Source: Pteria penguin (Eukaryota; Mollusca; Bivalvia; Pterioida; Pteriidae). From it: a stretch of 64,000 nt of DNA. The stretch lies in NCBI GenBank assembly GCA_035048485.1, contig CM068583.1:27773841-27837840 (forward strand), written 5' to 3'. Under the pieces are notes generated by a model. That model did no database searches and had not been told where the DNA came from. It saw only the letters and a program-made list of their open reading frames with translations. The number at the start of each line of letters is the position of its first letter. The stretch's first letter is position 1. This document shows, piece after piece, positions 12,116-24,530 of this stretch. Made by a program: the position numbers and the translations under genes.

Positions 12116-15100
12116 TTAAATGAATAAAATGAAATGTTTTATCGAGGAGGGAATAGGAAGTAACTGAATATGTCGGTGTAGATTTCTCCTGAAATGTCTC
12201 TTTACTGAATTCACAACAATATTAAACAAACTTGGTGGCGACGACGCACAGTGTCTTAAGAGACACAACATATCGGGATTCTTATGTAAACTTGTCGGTA
12301 AATTATGTTCCGAAAATAAGTATCGGTGTGTAGACATATTATAACCATAACTGATGAACTCTCTCACAAAGTCCCACAACTCTGTTTGTATTGCCAGTTC
12401 CATTGGGTTGATGTTTTTCAATGATCCAGAACTTGTCTCAACAATTCCACGAATGTCACTGTGACCACCATATGAAAGAAGTTTCTGTGCGCAAGGTAGG
12501 TCTCTATTGACCACAGAGACGAGGAGAGGTGTAGATCCAGATGACACTAAATAAATGGAAAAATTCTTAAATATTTCTATTCCAATTGTCCATCCGCCGC
12601 CCCACTTGATATGGGGGCAAATTTGGTGTAGCGGTTTAAAAGCTATTTCCATGCGGTACAGACGATACGGGTTCGATTCCCGGATTGCGCCACTATGTTT
12701 CAGAGGTTGATTGACTCCTGTTTATTGCATTAAGACTGAAAAATTGTTGAGAGTGATGTAATGCTCAGTTAAGCAACCACCCTCTTAGACTGCATATATA
12801 TGCTACTTCAACATTTATTTCATTTTATTTCTAAACTGAAAATGATCGTAAAATATAACCAAAGGTTCACATGCACTTGATTATTTTAAAAGATCGCTTA
12901 AGGCACACAACTGTACATGTCGTAATGCAATATTGTATCATAGCTGACATGCTCACGTGAAACTGGACGGTCAGTATTATATAAATAATCTATAATGGAT
13001 GTATTGATTGACTTATTGTTCAATGTCACTTCACGATTACTTCATGTATATTGAGACGGCATCTGCCTAATGCATTTGCATAGAAATTTATACCTTTGCA
13101 ACAGACCCATCCGAGGCACTGAGCGGTCTTTTACGTGTTACTCCTATCGAGACACGGGACCTCGGTTTTTGCTGTCACATCCGAAAGACAGAACACCGAT
13201 GTGCCCACGGCGGTAGTCGAACCCGGGACTTCTCGGTCATGACCAGAGCACCTCATCCACACCTCAGCCACACCGGCTTTAATCTATAATTAATTATTTT
13301 ATTATATTTTGCTAGATGTATACAAATGTAACATTGAGCAATCCATGTAGTGGCTATATATACCAAGCACTGAATCTAGTATCTAGAAATTATCCAGCAT
13401 TAAGTTAACGTTAATTATACGAATAAAGATGTAACTTTTCATAAATAGATACTTGCTTTTTATATTGGGATCAGCACCAAGATGGAGCATTAACCTGACG
13501 AAATTATCGGCCTTAAGTGAAGTAGCTAAAAATAATGGGCTATTTTTATCAGAGTCGCTGACATCCAATTCCGCCCCGTACTGAACTAAAATGCTTATGA
13601 TAATTTGAACTACGTCATCAATATCCCTATTATGCGTCATCAGTCTCACGTGGTCGCGTATCAATGACGTTATTGGTGTATACCCTGTGGCATCAGTAGT
13701 GTTGGGATCAGCTCCTGCCATCAGGAGGTTTTCGACCAATCTTGTGTTTCTTTTCATGACTGCATACTGGAAAAAATTATATATATTATCATCTATAAGA
13801 AAATAAGATAATATATTCATCTTAATTAAAACTATAGCCAAACCACACCAAGTATACTATAGTAATTTAAATTTTCATGAGCTATTATCAAAGCAGTAAC
13901 GTTAACACATAACAATCTCTCACTGTTTCGGGTACCGGACTGGTACTTCCACCATAGATAATACAAGAGACTTTGCACATCAGATCTTTGTATTATTTTA
14001 CTTATGAAAGCATTAACACGGTCTATGGTGTATTGTATGGTTGAAAAATGTTTGCACGACCCTTATAACCATAGAGTTACCATACGATAAATCATTATAC
14101 ATGATACAACTACTGTTAAGCAAGTGTAGAGGAACTTAATGGCATCATTTGTAGCGACCTGAAGTGCAGCTCGGCCGGACTGATCCTTCAGTTCCAAATC
14201 AGCGCCTGTCGTTATCAGTATGTCCGTTATAGCTTCTCTGTTGTCCAGTCCAGGCGTATATATTGCAGACATAAGGGGTGTGATTCCATGGAAACTTCGC
14301 TGATTTACATTTCCTCCATGGTTCAAAACAACTCGCACTGTTTCTACACAATCTGATTCGACAGCAAAATGGAGGGGAGCTTTGTTATTACGGTCGGCAT
14401 ACTCCACAGCCTCCTTACACACTGACAGAAGGTAATCCACCACCTACAAATAAAACAGGCCTGTGCATTATACATATGTATATCATGTATATTAAGTCTA
14501 AATTAATTGTTTTTGAATCTAAAACGTACAATATCTAACTAACAAACTGAAAAAAGAGTAGGTGACTATCACAGTGTCACATTTTTATGAAGTATCAACA
14601 ACAGTGAGGGAGAATGATACTTAAAATAGATATGGTAAACTACACAATCACCAAACAATGCAAAATGACGCCTGGTGTTATATCACACAATATTTCATCA
14701 GAATTTCGGGTTCGGTTTCCCATCTGAAGTTCTTGAAGTTAAATTGCGTGGGATTTTGAATAGCGGCGCCTAGAATCGCTTTCGAGTTTTGGGGATCTTT
14801 GAAATAAACATTTCAGTATATTTTCTCAGTGTAAAGGAATATCTGCACTATATGTAGGAAAACTATCCTGTTATCTGCACGTGATTTGACTTATCAATCG
14901 ATTTCGATCATATCCTTATTACCATTAATCCACGTAAAATAATAAATAATTAAAAACCGTTTGGACACTTCAATCACGATAGCCTATATCAATTTACGTT
15001 CAATTACTTGAAAGTGCTGTGGTATAATTGCATACACGACAGGGGTCATCTTGTATTTGTCCGTGGACAGAACGTCGGCTCCGGCCTCCACGAGGAGTTG

Positions 15101-15271
15101 AGCGCACTCTTTACTTCCCTTCCGACAGCATACATGCAAGATGGAACGAGTGCTGATATTTACGACATCCGAGTAACTTTCATTAGGGTTAGCTCCGTCA
15201 GCCAAAAGTCGTTGAACTGTAGTGACGTCATTTCGTTCTACACCGTGATAGAGGAGGGCAGGAATGTCCAT
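12116..15271 (-). CDS. Ankyrin repeat and SOCS box protein, paralogue A (429 aa)
   Basis: Predicted substrate receptor of a Cullin-5/Elongin-BC ubiquitin ligase. By homology within the cluster I assemble complement of 15008-15271, 14159-14443, 13457-13766 and 12116-12546, 1290 nt with no internal stop. Ankyrin units show the usual hallmarks: GANPNE, TPVVYA, APLHFA, ITPLMSA, GADPN. The last 40 residues resemble a SOCS box, with BC-box-like SLFNIVVNSV and Cul5-box-like LPIP; Val replaces the usual BC-box Cys. The start is placed at MDIPALLYHG because B and C begin at the equivalent residue; an ATG five codons upstream also exists. Oddities: an intron (15007-14444) absent from B and C, a weak GTCGCT donor after exon 2, and a GC donor (GCAAGT) at 13456. 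A plausible 5' UTR exon ends at 15845 (CAG|GTAAGT). Family assignment is good; substrate unknown. Confidence 0.85.
12614..12772 (+). repeat. SINE family A copy inside intron 3 of gene A
   Basis: TTTGGTGTAGCGG and GGGTTCGATTCCCGG form the A-box and B-box-like tRNA head. GCGCCACTATGTTTCAGAGG and ACTGAAAAATTGTTGAGAG are the family body. It lies antisense to the ankyrin gene, within the intron 12547-13456. Confidence 0.8.
12998..13276 (-). repeat. SINE family B copy inside intron 3 of gene A
   Basis: Read on the minus strand: GCCGGTGTGGCTGAGG head, GGGTTCGACT B-box-like block, TGTCTTTCGGATG, CCTCGGATGGGTC, GTTGCAAAGG, AGGCAGATGCCGTC and a CAATCAATAC tail. The same block order occurs at 23159-23619. 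It is a full-length-looking second SINE family, in the same transcriptional sense as gene A. Confidence 0.85.
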
Positions 15272-16708
15272 AATAAATGACACCAATCTCGCCTACATAC
15301 TGCTGAAAATACGAACTCACTTGTCAATACTGAAAGAGTATGTTATATTAATATGACCTACAAGCATCATGGTATCTGCTTTGTAAATGACTTGGCTCAA
15401 TTTCATCGATCAATGTAAAAAAAAAGAAGAAATTATAACAAAAATAGCAGACTATTACTTAAGAATATACTCACCTCTGACCGCTTATTTCGAGTGAGAA
15501 ATACTTTTTTGTATTTACTGTTACGTGTAACTATTGGTGGCAAAGCTATGGTTACCTTCTTAAAGTAACATATACCGTCGACATTGTTCGTGTTACAGGA
15601 CAACGACCTCGGCTAGGAGCCGAAAATAAAAGGAATAGACACAACAAACACATTTCTGAGAGAGAATTCGAACTCTAAACATTACATATATTTAGGTATA
15701 AATGAATGCAAGTTCAGCAATCGGAAATGTACCATACATTATGAATAAAAGTAGACTTTCACTTTCCGTTCACATATCTATTAGATCATAAGCCATACAG
15801 TACATATCTGATACGCTATATAATACATGTATTTATGTACTTACCTGACGTGTGTTGGTCGTATACATTGTAGCTCGCATCCTGGCAACTTGACGAGAAT
15901 ATAGAGTTGGCATTCAAACATTGATGCCAATTATACATGCACCATACAAGATACGTCCAAATGCACATGCATATTTAGCGTTCAGTATGATAAGAAAAGA
16001 CCCTGTGCTATATTAAAATATTTAGTATGATGTTATGTTTAGTATGAATGTTACGTTGTACCTTGCTTGAAAAAAATGAATTCCATCGATTTTTCAGAAA
16101 TACCTTAATGCCTTTAAAACCCTTAAAAACCTTTAAAACAATATTGGCATAGCCAAAAACTTAAGAGTACAATTATGAGGAAGAGATTTTGATATATAAC
16201 CGTTATTGTAAGTAGACTAATTCCGAATTTTCAACTTCAGTTTAAAATTCCCAAGTATTACAGTAAAAAGCCCGTGATTACGGATAAACCTTGACATTTC
16301 GATTTCGATCATTTTGAATCAAATAAAGTGCAGCTGTGTTTAAGTACATATGACTATTTTCTCTATGGTTTGTTCACTCGTAATCCTTTTGTTTGAATTC
16401 ACCTTACACAATTTCTTTCATATCACGTGCCTAAAAAACACTTCCACCAGTATTAAATATTTCATCAGAGAAAACACGTAAATGGTTTATTAGCGCGACA
16501 GGTGAATGCTTAGCACGACCAGTGACAACAGTGCTTCAGTACGCATTATTCTTAAATGCGTTCAAATCAGAGGACATTCGAAATGGACAATGATAACACT
16601 AATCATATAAGAAATTCAGTGTTAGATATGAATTATTCAGCAAGCCAAGATTTAAAAAAAAATAAATACTTGTATACACGTAAATCATGACTGTAGGAAC
16701 CGAGGGGT

Positions 16709-16733
16709 GGGGGGGGGGGGGGGGGGGGGTTGC
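16709..16733 (+). repeat. Poly-G tract
   Basis: A run of about 20 G, with interruptions just upstream (GGGGTGGGGG), in an AT-rich background. Other homopurine or homopyrimidine runs occur at 23191, 24292, 26688, 28999, 34733 and 38761. Such a tract could form G-quadruplexes. It is also a place where assemblies often miscount bases. Confidence 0.85.
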
Positions 16734-17084
16734 AAGGGGCCCCACCTTCCTACTTTTTTGGCCGATCATAATTGTATTGTAGGTTGTTATCTAAATTACA
16801 AAATTCAAATTGTTTTTATTTGATTATTCTTAATATGCAATTGAATTGCAATCTTGTAAGTTGTATTGCAGCAGTATGTATAATTATTCTTTTCTTTCCG
16901 AACTTTAATACTACACTTTATTTTCATCATGCAAAAATAAGAAGTGTTCGGGCTCTGGAAAACATTTACTCGCAATTTCCAGTTCCTCTTGGTGCTTCTA
17001 CGTCGAAATGACAGGTCCTGAACACCGATTATCCATGTTTGGGAGATGAAAATGAGTTTATTATTAACTGTCATCATTGACAGA

Positions 17085-17245
17085 TTTTGAGGGTGGATAG
17101 AAACCCCCCTTAGGTCGGACAATTTTACCCCAAAAAGGTTATTTGCGGCCATTTTCAAGGCTGCAATACCCTCCTTTTTCCAGACTGAATAGTGGAAAAT
17201 AGTAGTCATGCAAACCCCCTTACAAATATTTCTAGATCCGCCTAT
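17085..17245. repeat. Dispersed C/G-rich repeat related to 23176-23353
   Basis: Blocks TTTTACCCCAAAAAGG, CCTCCTTTTTCCAG and TTTCTAGATCCGCC correspond in order to TTTTACCAAAAAAGG and TTTCTGGATCCGCGC in the element at 23176-23353. It is a diverged copy and non-coding. Confidence 0.5.
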
Positions 17246-17408
17246 GGTCAATATCTAGCTCTATGCGATTCAAGCAAAACTCCTTGGCACAAAAAGTGGC
17301 TTAAAACAGTGGTATTGGTATTGAATTGCTTCCTACGGGTCTGTATATCTTCGTCAATAATGAACTACACAATTTAACTGTTACATGACCGTAATCAGTA
17401 TATAAACT

Positions 17409-17552
17409 CTGTGGCAGATTTAGAGGGGGCGGCCCTTTTGGCTACATATTTACATATAAAAATCCAGATTTGGCACCAAAAATGACCGAGTAGTTAGGCT
17501 AATACATATGCGCGCCCCCCGCCTTTTTTTTTAAATTATGGATCCACCACTG
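17409..17552. mobile_element. MITE-like element, second copy of the 7474 family
   Basis: The interior is shared with 7474-7601 (AAAAATCCA, TTTGGCACCAAAAATG, TTAGGCTAATAC). Ends are CTGTGGCAGATTTAG and GGATCCACCACTG. AAACT flanks both sides (17404-17408 and 17553-17557), a perfect 5-bp target-site duplication that fixes the boundaries. Confidence 0.75.
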
Positions 17553-18655
17553 AAACTACTCTTGTTAACTTATCTTTTATTTAGTTATTTCTCTATTTCA
17601 TTATCATTCATTGCTTTACATTACTGTCACAAATAATGAATAGCGATTACAAAGATTTTTTCTTTACATCTGTGAATATAATCATTGCAATATGAAGAAT
17701 TTAATGTATCATTGAATCTTACTAAAACTTATAATTTGCAGTTTTAAACAGCAATATTTAAAAGTTTTTCCCATCATCAGAAACCTACAAGTGTATTATC
17801 TTCAACTCGCGACATTCATGCAAATATTGCGATATAACCTTCCGCTGAACAAACGTGATACTTCATGTCATAAAATGCTTTATGCCAAACACCAAAGTCC
17901 TTGTGGCTTGTATTTCTTCTTCAGAAGATTTTTTTTACATATTTAGCAACTTTCCTCCTTATCATGACTTATATTCAAGGGTAAATACCATTTAAGGAAA
18001 TTGTATCCCTATACCCTGACAATTTTGTGAGCAAGATTTCATTCAAATCCATGCAGTGGTTTATAAGAAGTTACCAATACTTGATGTCTCGGTCTAACAC
18101 ACACACCTACACACCTACACACACACACACACACACCCAGCATGTCATGAAATGTGGTATCATTTAAATCTGCAAAATCTACATCTTAAATAGTGTCTTT
18201 TTATTCCACTCACGTCGTTACTTTAGCTTATCTTTTACATGGATTTGTCGTAAACCATTGCGTCGAGTGACATCCGAGTCTGTTTACATAAACACAAGGA
18301 TGAGGAGTAAAGAGTGCAGACATATATTAAAAATGTCAAACTTCGACAAGTAACCTGTAAAAGAGACAGATCGATTAAGAGGCGATGCCAGGTTGCCTGG
18401 AGAAGCATGCGCCTCTCGACTGACTACCTGTATCCAGCATTATACACAATACATCCAAACGATATGAACTATTCCATCAATGTACACATTTAATGCATGC
18501 CGATAAACACTGTATAGACAGTTGACAGTTATTTATCGATTTCAAAACGGCAATCAACCAATTTCACCTGTGTGATCGATTTCAGCAACAAATAAATCAG
18601 AGAAATAAATTTAAAAGAAAGAAAAGAAATAACAAACAACCGAAAAAAAAAAACC

Positions 18656-18775
18656 CCCAGACGATCCAGGTTCTATTCCTGGATTGAGCCACTATGTAAA
18701 AGAGGTTGGTTACCTCCTGCTTCCAAAGCGCAATATGACTGAAAAAAATGGTTGTAAATTGGCATGAAACCTTCA
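18656..18775 (+). repeat. SINE family A, 5'-truncated copy
   Basis: CAGGTTCTATTCCTGGATTG (B-box region), GAGGTTGGTTACCTCCTGC and GCAATATGACTGAAAAAAATG match the family order. The head before the B-box is missing or replaced by an A/C-rich tract. Confidence 0.65.
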
Positions 18776-19662
18776 TCAGCAAGCTGCCATACAATATTAT
18801 ATTAGGGGTATAATATATCTGGCATATTTAGAACTGAAAACTGAGAGAAAAAAACCCCCATAAAATGCATCGTAAATCGTTAATTGGATAAAGGGAAGAA
18901 AAATTTATAGGATAAATGGCGTTCTTGGTGAAGATTTCAGACCCAATGAATTTTTATGGAAGCTGCTGTTTTGATATAGCCTGTTTAATAGATAAGAAAG
19001 TCACACAGGTTTATTAGGTGCATAGTGTCAGACAGAATACAGCAAGTACTATTCCATCTGTTGAGGTAGATGACTCGCTATGTCACGCCAACTCGTGACA
19101 TAATCTTATTAATTTACGTTGTTTCTTATTCTGATTTCTGATTTATTATACGTTCAAGGATATGATGTAAGATATGGCATAAAATGAAAGATCTGAGACG
19201 TTCATAGGCAAGTGTTAAAATTCAGTATCATCAGAGAAACATTGAATGCCAAGGAGATAAACATGTCCTTTTTGTATGAAACCATAAGTATTATCTATTA
19301 GACAAACTATATTGAGTAATTGGGCAAGGTGAACTGGGCACTGAAGACTGTAAACGGTAATAAGAAACCAAAGGAAAAGTGAACTTTAATTTTAAAATGA
19401 CTGAAGTGTACTCTTGAAATACGAGACGTACCTCAGAGAGAGAGAGAAAGAGACAGAGACTTACATACTTACATATGTTACATTTCTTTTATGTATCTTG
19501 CTTTATAAAACAATAAGAATTAAGTTAATTATTTTATTATGTATATCTTTTATGTGTATTTTAATAATCTAAACACGTTTTAAAATTTTAATTTACCGAC
19601 ATGAACAATATACAGATACAGTATGGCATCAATCCAGAACAGTCAATCAATATTCACAAAGT

Positions 19663-21655
19663 TCACAAGAAATCTTTCATTAAAATATCTTTTTTCAAAG
19701 AACGTGGAATTGGAAGAATTTCCAGTTTTTCCTCAAGGTTTTTGTGGAGGCATTTTCGAATTTGATGCACTGACGTCATAAATAGAGTTTTTGGTTGTGC
19801 GGCTTGAAGTCTGAGGTATCGTAGCATATCGGAATTTTCATTAAAACTTTTTGGTATCGGAAAATCTAAGCAAGGATCTCTTAAGTATGTATGTTTTGAC
19901 AGATTATATCCAAATGCTACAAACAGCTGTACAAAGTCCCATAACTCTAAATAAACTGCAAGTTGAAATGGATCGAAGTCGTGCTCTTCTCTGCGCTTAA
20001 TGGTCACACATCCTACCACATCAAGTTTACAATTATTTGCCACAAGAATCTTGGCTGCACTGAATTTTCTCTGACTTACAGCTGCTAATATAGGTGTAAT
20101 TCCAGAAGCGACTACAATAAAGATGTAAAGATATCACTTCGAATTTATGAATTCAATTGAGGAAAATGAAAATAATAGATAAAGACAAATAAAATGAATA
20201 TAAATAAGTAAAACCAATTCTCCGACTCACTTTGAAAATATCCTTTTTCATCGGCTTTTGGTCATATAACACTCTGTCATTCAAATGATGTCATATAATT
20301 TTTTTTTTTGATAGACGTTTGTCTTACTACATTTAACAATGGAACTTTTTTAAAAGGGATATTCTTCGGTACATGTACATGTATTATGAATCTTCTGCAA
20401 ATAATATTTATGTCCCTATATTAAAGCAGATTATTGATTTGCCGTAAAAACTCAATCAACACAAAATATGAGCCTCTCTCTCTTATTTCATAAAGCACAA
20501 GTCCATTTATAGTATTCCATCTTATTGTAAGGTATACGTACAGTTTATATTAGTATCTGCTCCAAACTCTATAAATAGTTGGATCAGAGTATCAGCACCC
20601 AGCAGTGTGGCCACCATTAACGGATTACTGTATTCACATACTTTCATATTCAAATCACTTCCGGTTTGAATGAGCAAAATGATAATTGTCATGACATCGT
20701 CGTCGATGACATCGCTGTTTTTCTTTATATTTTCGAACATAACATTTGTGAGAGGTGTCCTACCAGAAGCATCTATTGTGTTCACGTCACAGCCTAGACC
20801 AATCAAAGTTTCCACATCATAAACATTTTTCTTAACTGCTGCATACTACAACAAATATATATATACACATGTATGTTAATGCAAATGATGCACTCTAGAT
20901 GCATGTATATTTCATGTTAAACTCATAGTCTATGCAATTGTCTTCATTTCTGTATAAAAACCCGTGTTGAATCTATAGTTTTATTCATGTTACAGTTATG
21001 CAATATGACCTCTTGATACGCGTGCTAGGGTTGGGACCATATTTCTATTATTTGTTTTTTAAATTCTTATTTGTTACAAAATACAATAATAATGACACTG
21101 TACTTGCAGAGGTGTTCTTTTTGTCCCTAAATCTTTATCTTCTATGTTTGCTCCTGCATCTATTAACATGGACAACATTCTCTTCTTATTCTCCAGGTTT
21201 TTCGTGCCACACAGACACATTAGAGGTGTAATGCCCTGCATAGTAGCAATATTAACTTCAGCCGAGTGTTTCAGTAGAATCTCTAAGCACTCAATACGAT
21301 CGTACTCGAGTGCACTGTGCAAAGCTGATTTCCCAAATTTGTCAAAGCTATCCACGGCGTCGGGACATTTCGAAAGTAAGTAATCGGTTAGGTCTGGGTG
21401 ATTTGAAATAATAGAGTATGCCACGGGAGTCATGCCCCACTGGTCACGTGTTCTGATCTCGGCCCCGTATTCTACCAAACACTTGGCACACTCAAGGCGT
21501 CCTTTATTTGCACATACATGGAGGATGCTCATGGAACTTATGTTTTGCATATCTTCGTACAATTCATTGGGATCGGCACCATTTTCCATTAACTGTTTCA
21601 GAGCATCAACATCGTTATCAGCCACTGCATTGTAAATTTGAGCAGAAATCTCCAT
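19663..21655 (-). CDS. Ankyrin repeat and SOCS box protein, paralogue B (434 aa)
   Basis: Assembled as complement of 21104-21655 (phase 0 end, CTGCAA|GTACAG), 20542-20845 (phase 1 end, AACT|GTACGT) and 19663-20111, total 1305 nt with every boundary GT-AG and no stop. Residues 1-300 are ankyrin repeats (GADPNE, SILHVC, TPVAYS, SALHSALE, ITPLMCL, TPLTNV, GADTNIN). A less regular region follows, and then a SOCS box in the last ~42 residues: TLFMTSVHQI as BC box and LPIP as the Cul5-type motif. Start ATGGAG has A at -3. It shares exon 1 length (552 nt), intron positions and phases with paralogue C. Inferred role: recruits an unknown substrate for Cul5-dependent ubiquitination. A donor-like GTAAGT at 21966 may end a 5' UTR exon. 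Confidence 0.9.
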
Positions 21656-22607
21656 TTTATTGCATTCACTGCATACGGATTTGCACTCCCTGCAGAGTAA
21701 TTTGCATTCTTTTCGAACGATTAATAATGTCTGAATATTTCCTAGTCTTGAAATGCTCCTGTGCCAGCGAAACAGAAATAAAAACAGGAATTTCAGTATT
21801 CAATATAATTTGCACTATACAAATGCATTAAAAATTTATTTCGTTGTATTTACATCGATTACAATGTGTAATTTTGTAACGTACTTATTTTCTTCTTCTG
21901 ACAAGTTTATGAACGTTAAGCATATTTTGCATATGTAATTAAGCACATTGTTTCAACAGAACTTACATATCGCTGACGCCTCAAAACCTCCATGTCTGAC
22001 AGACGCTACATACGTGTTATCGGAAACATGTGTGCATATGGTATGTTTTCTGGCAGTGTACAGATATGTGTTGGCTGAAGTAAACAGTTCGGAGTGCACT
22101 CGTATAAACAATAATAAAACAAGAATGATATCTAATGTATATACTAGGTTTTGAGCGCACTGCAATTGCCGCTGTATCTTTATATCGAAGATGGGGTGTT
22201 TATTGTATAACATGATTTAGGTTCAAAGAAGCTAAAGAATGTTAAACGCAATGGTATTCCATAGAAAATACATGGAGAATATTCTGTATACTAATAAAAG
22301 AATCTTGGCGCGATGTTTAAAGAGTATACCACGTCGGGAACTTAGCCGCAACATCTAGAAAATGCCATCTCAACGGCAAATTTAAAGGAAGGAGTCCTTA
22401 ATACTTCATCATTATAGAATTTAAAATTTGTCATATGCAATATTCCCTTACTGATATACTTCAAGTTCTTGAAGTCGGCTCTGTATTTGACAAACAGATA
22501 TTAAACTTGTTGAACTGCATTTATTATCTACAACAAGTCGATAATACAGTTGAAGACAATTGTCACGAAAGCTCTGGAATTATTCACTGATATATAAGCA
22601 TTGCACT

Positions 22608-22925
22608 ATATAGATTACAATCTGGTTAAAACCATATCTTTATTCCGCTTCTCTATTCATCCTATAGCGGATAAAGATCTGGCGAATTCTGGTGAACTCT
22701 GATTTTCAGCCAATCAGTGGGTAGGGCTACAAATTCCTAGGAATGAAATTAACATCCCCAGCGTGCGTGACCTACAAGGTAGTTTTTTTAAACAGTGTTT
22801 GTTACATATTGCGTTACTAGGTTACACTCCGTTACTCCGAAGGTCCGATATTCCGAAGGCCCTTTACTCCGAAGGCCCGATATTCCGAAGGTCCGATACT
22901 CCGAAGGCCCGGTTCTCCGAAAATT
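22608..22925 (+). repeat. Dispersed repeat with CCGAAGGCCC minisatellite, copy 1
   Basis: The left half has GATTACAATCTGGTTAAAAC, ATCTTTATTCCGCTTCTCT and GATAAAGATCTGGCGAA. The right half is a minisatellite of ~16 bp units such as ACTCCGAAGGCCCGATATT. The same two parts in the same order are found on the opposite strand at 25568-25862. Confidence 0.85.
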
Positions 22926-23158
22926 GTTTTTATTTCTCGACAAAAACAAGGATTTGCTCTGTAATTAGAGCACTGAATGTTCTAAACGGTAAACGTTCTA
23001 CCATTTCATCAGACGTGCTCCCATTCCTGCACTTGCCCCAGTCTACAGTCTATTTTATTTTGCAAGACTATATATTTTACAGACTTATAATATTTACCGT
23101 TTCTATCTTTATATTTCTGGAAACGTAGGAACCTAGAAAGGTTCTAAAATCTTCGGAA

Positions 23159-23619
23159 GCCGGCGTGGCCTGGTGCATGCGCAGATACAGAGGGGGGGGG
23201 GGTGTCTGCCCCCCAAACCCCCTGGAATCCGAAAATTTTACCAAAAAAGGTAATATTTGGGCATTTTTGGGGTTGGACCGCCCCTCGTCTAAGAGAAAAA
23301 TTTACCTTTTTTGGTTGGACCCCCTCTGACAAAAATTTCTGGATCCGCGCATGTAGTGGTATCGCGCTGGACTCCTGATCGGGAAGTCGGGGTTCGATTC
23401 CCGCTCTGGTCATGCCGGTGTCCTGTCTTTCGGATGAGACAGTAAAAACCGAGGGCCCGTGTCGTGGTATGCATGGTACATTAAAGATCCCTTACTGCTT
23501 CGGGTGGGTCCGTTGCAAAGGTCAAAATTTGTATGCCCCGCATCAGGCAGATGCCGTCACCATATAAGTGAAATATTCGTGGTGTAACGTTAAACAAAAA
23601 TCAATCAATCAATCAATCT
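23159..23619 (+). repeat. SINE family B, split by a nested element
   Basis: The tRNA-like head GCCGGCGTGGCCTGGTG (23159-23175) is separated from TAGTGGTATCGCGCTGG (from 23354) by the insertion at 23176-23353. Rejoining gives the expected A-box spacing, TGGTG-TAGTGG. The B-box-like GGGTTCGATTCCC, TGTCTTTCGGATGAGAC, ACATTAAAGATCCC, GGGTGGGTCCGTTGCAAAGG, AGGCAGATGCCGTCACC and a (AATC)n tail follow. Confidence 0.85.
23176..23353. mobile_element. Short element nested in SINE, CATGCGC termini
   Basis: The left end CATGCGCAGATACAGAGG and the reverse complement of the right end (CATGCGCGGATCCAGAAA) form an imperfect inverted repeat. It splits the promoter head of a SINE and so post-dates that SINE. 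The interior holds the TTTTACCAAAAAAGG blocks seen at 17085. A TG on both sides would fit a 2-bp duplication, but that is too short to prove. Confidence 0.75.
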
Positions 23620-24284
23620 AAAATCTTCGGACTTGCATGTATAGATGAAGCAATTCAAAATGCAAGTTTAAGAAAACTTTAATGAATTTCATGAAAAAGG
23701 ACTGATAAGTAATGCAAGAATGTGAAGGGGGTTAAGACTTTTTATCAGCACTGAGTTTTAACATCAATCAGAAGTCTTGGATTATTTCTACCTAGAATTT
23801 CAACAAAACACTACCCGATTTCCAATTTATCAGACTGAGAAGAAAAAAAAAACAACCGTGATTTCTATTATGATACACATGTATGTGACTAAAGAACTGG
23901 GTTTAGTTGATTATCCATGATAACAGAATAGAGGATTGTGCAAAAATGGCAAGTAAAAACTTTGAAGGCGAGGAAAGCATTAATGTCCTCATTCTCTTTT
24001 TAAACAGGAGCGTGAGTATTAAAGGGGTACATTTTTATATCTTAATGAATATATAAACACTTCAATTGATCTGATTCTTCGATGGTTAAGGAAGGGGCAC
24101 CATGCCCCATTTTAGGGTTTCATGCTTATGTTCCCATCCACCTCTTATCCAACCCAAGTTTATATCCTTGATATACGGAAACCTCTCACGATGGTAAGTG
24201 GATTTATTTACTTGGTAGCTTGTCCTTTATAAAATGCATGTATTGTTTAATTCATATTTTGTTTTCTAGCAAACTTTTGATTTT

Positions 24285-24530
24285 GACGGAAGGGGGGGGG
24301 GAGCGGCCACGGAGACTTTGCAAAAAATGAAAGAAAATAAAAAACAAATGCCGGACCGAAGGGGCGGGATCGGCAAAAAAATATATATATTTTGAATAGC
24401 AATATCGGGCCAAATGGGCCGCAAAAAACAATCCCAGCTCTGAAAATTGCAATAAAAATATTCCGGCTGACAAAGATCTTCCTGTCCCCTCCCCTCATCT
24501 CCCACCCATAAAAATCAAATGGTTGCTTCC
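24285..24530. repeat. G/C-rich low-copy dispersed repeat
   Basis: A G run (24292-24301) is followed by GGAGCGGCCACGGAG, GGGGCGGGATCGGC and a C-rich end near 24485. The composition differs sharply from the AT-rich surroundings and resembles the nested element at 23176. It encodes no plausible protein; overlapping minus-strand frames disagree. Confidence 0.35.

Larger units (their letters stand above)
15272..19662. other. Intergenic region between ankyrin genes A and B
   Basis: No supported coding gene. It contains the likely 5' UTR exon of gene A (donor at 15845), a long G run, two inverted-repeat or G/C-rich dispersed elements, a (CA)n tract at 18098-18137 and a SINE fragment. An AATAAA on the minus strand at 19533-19538, about 130 bp beyond the gene B stop, is a candidate polyadenylation signal. 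Confidence 0.55.
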
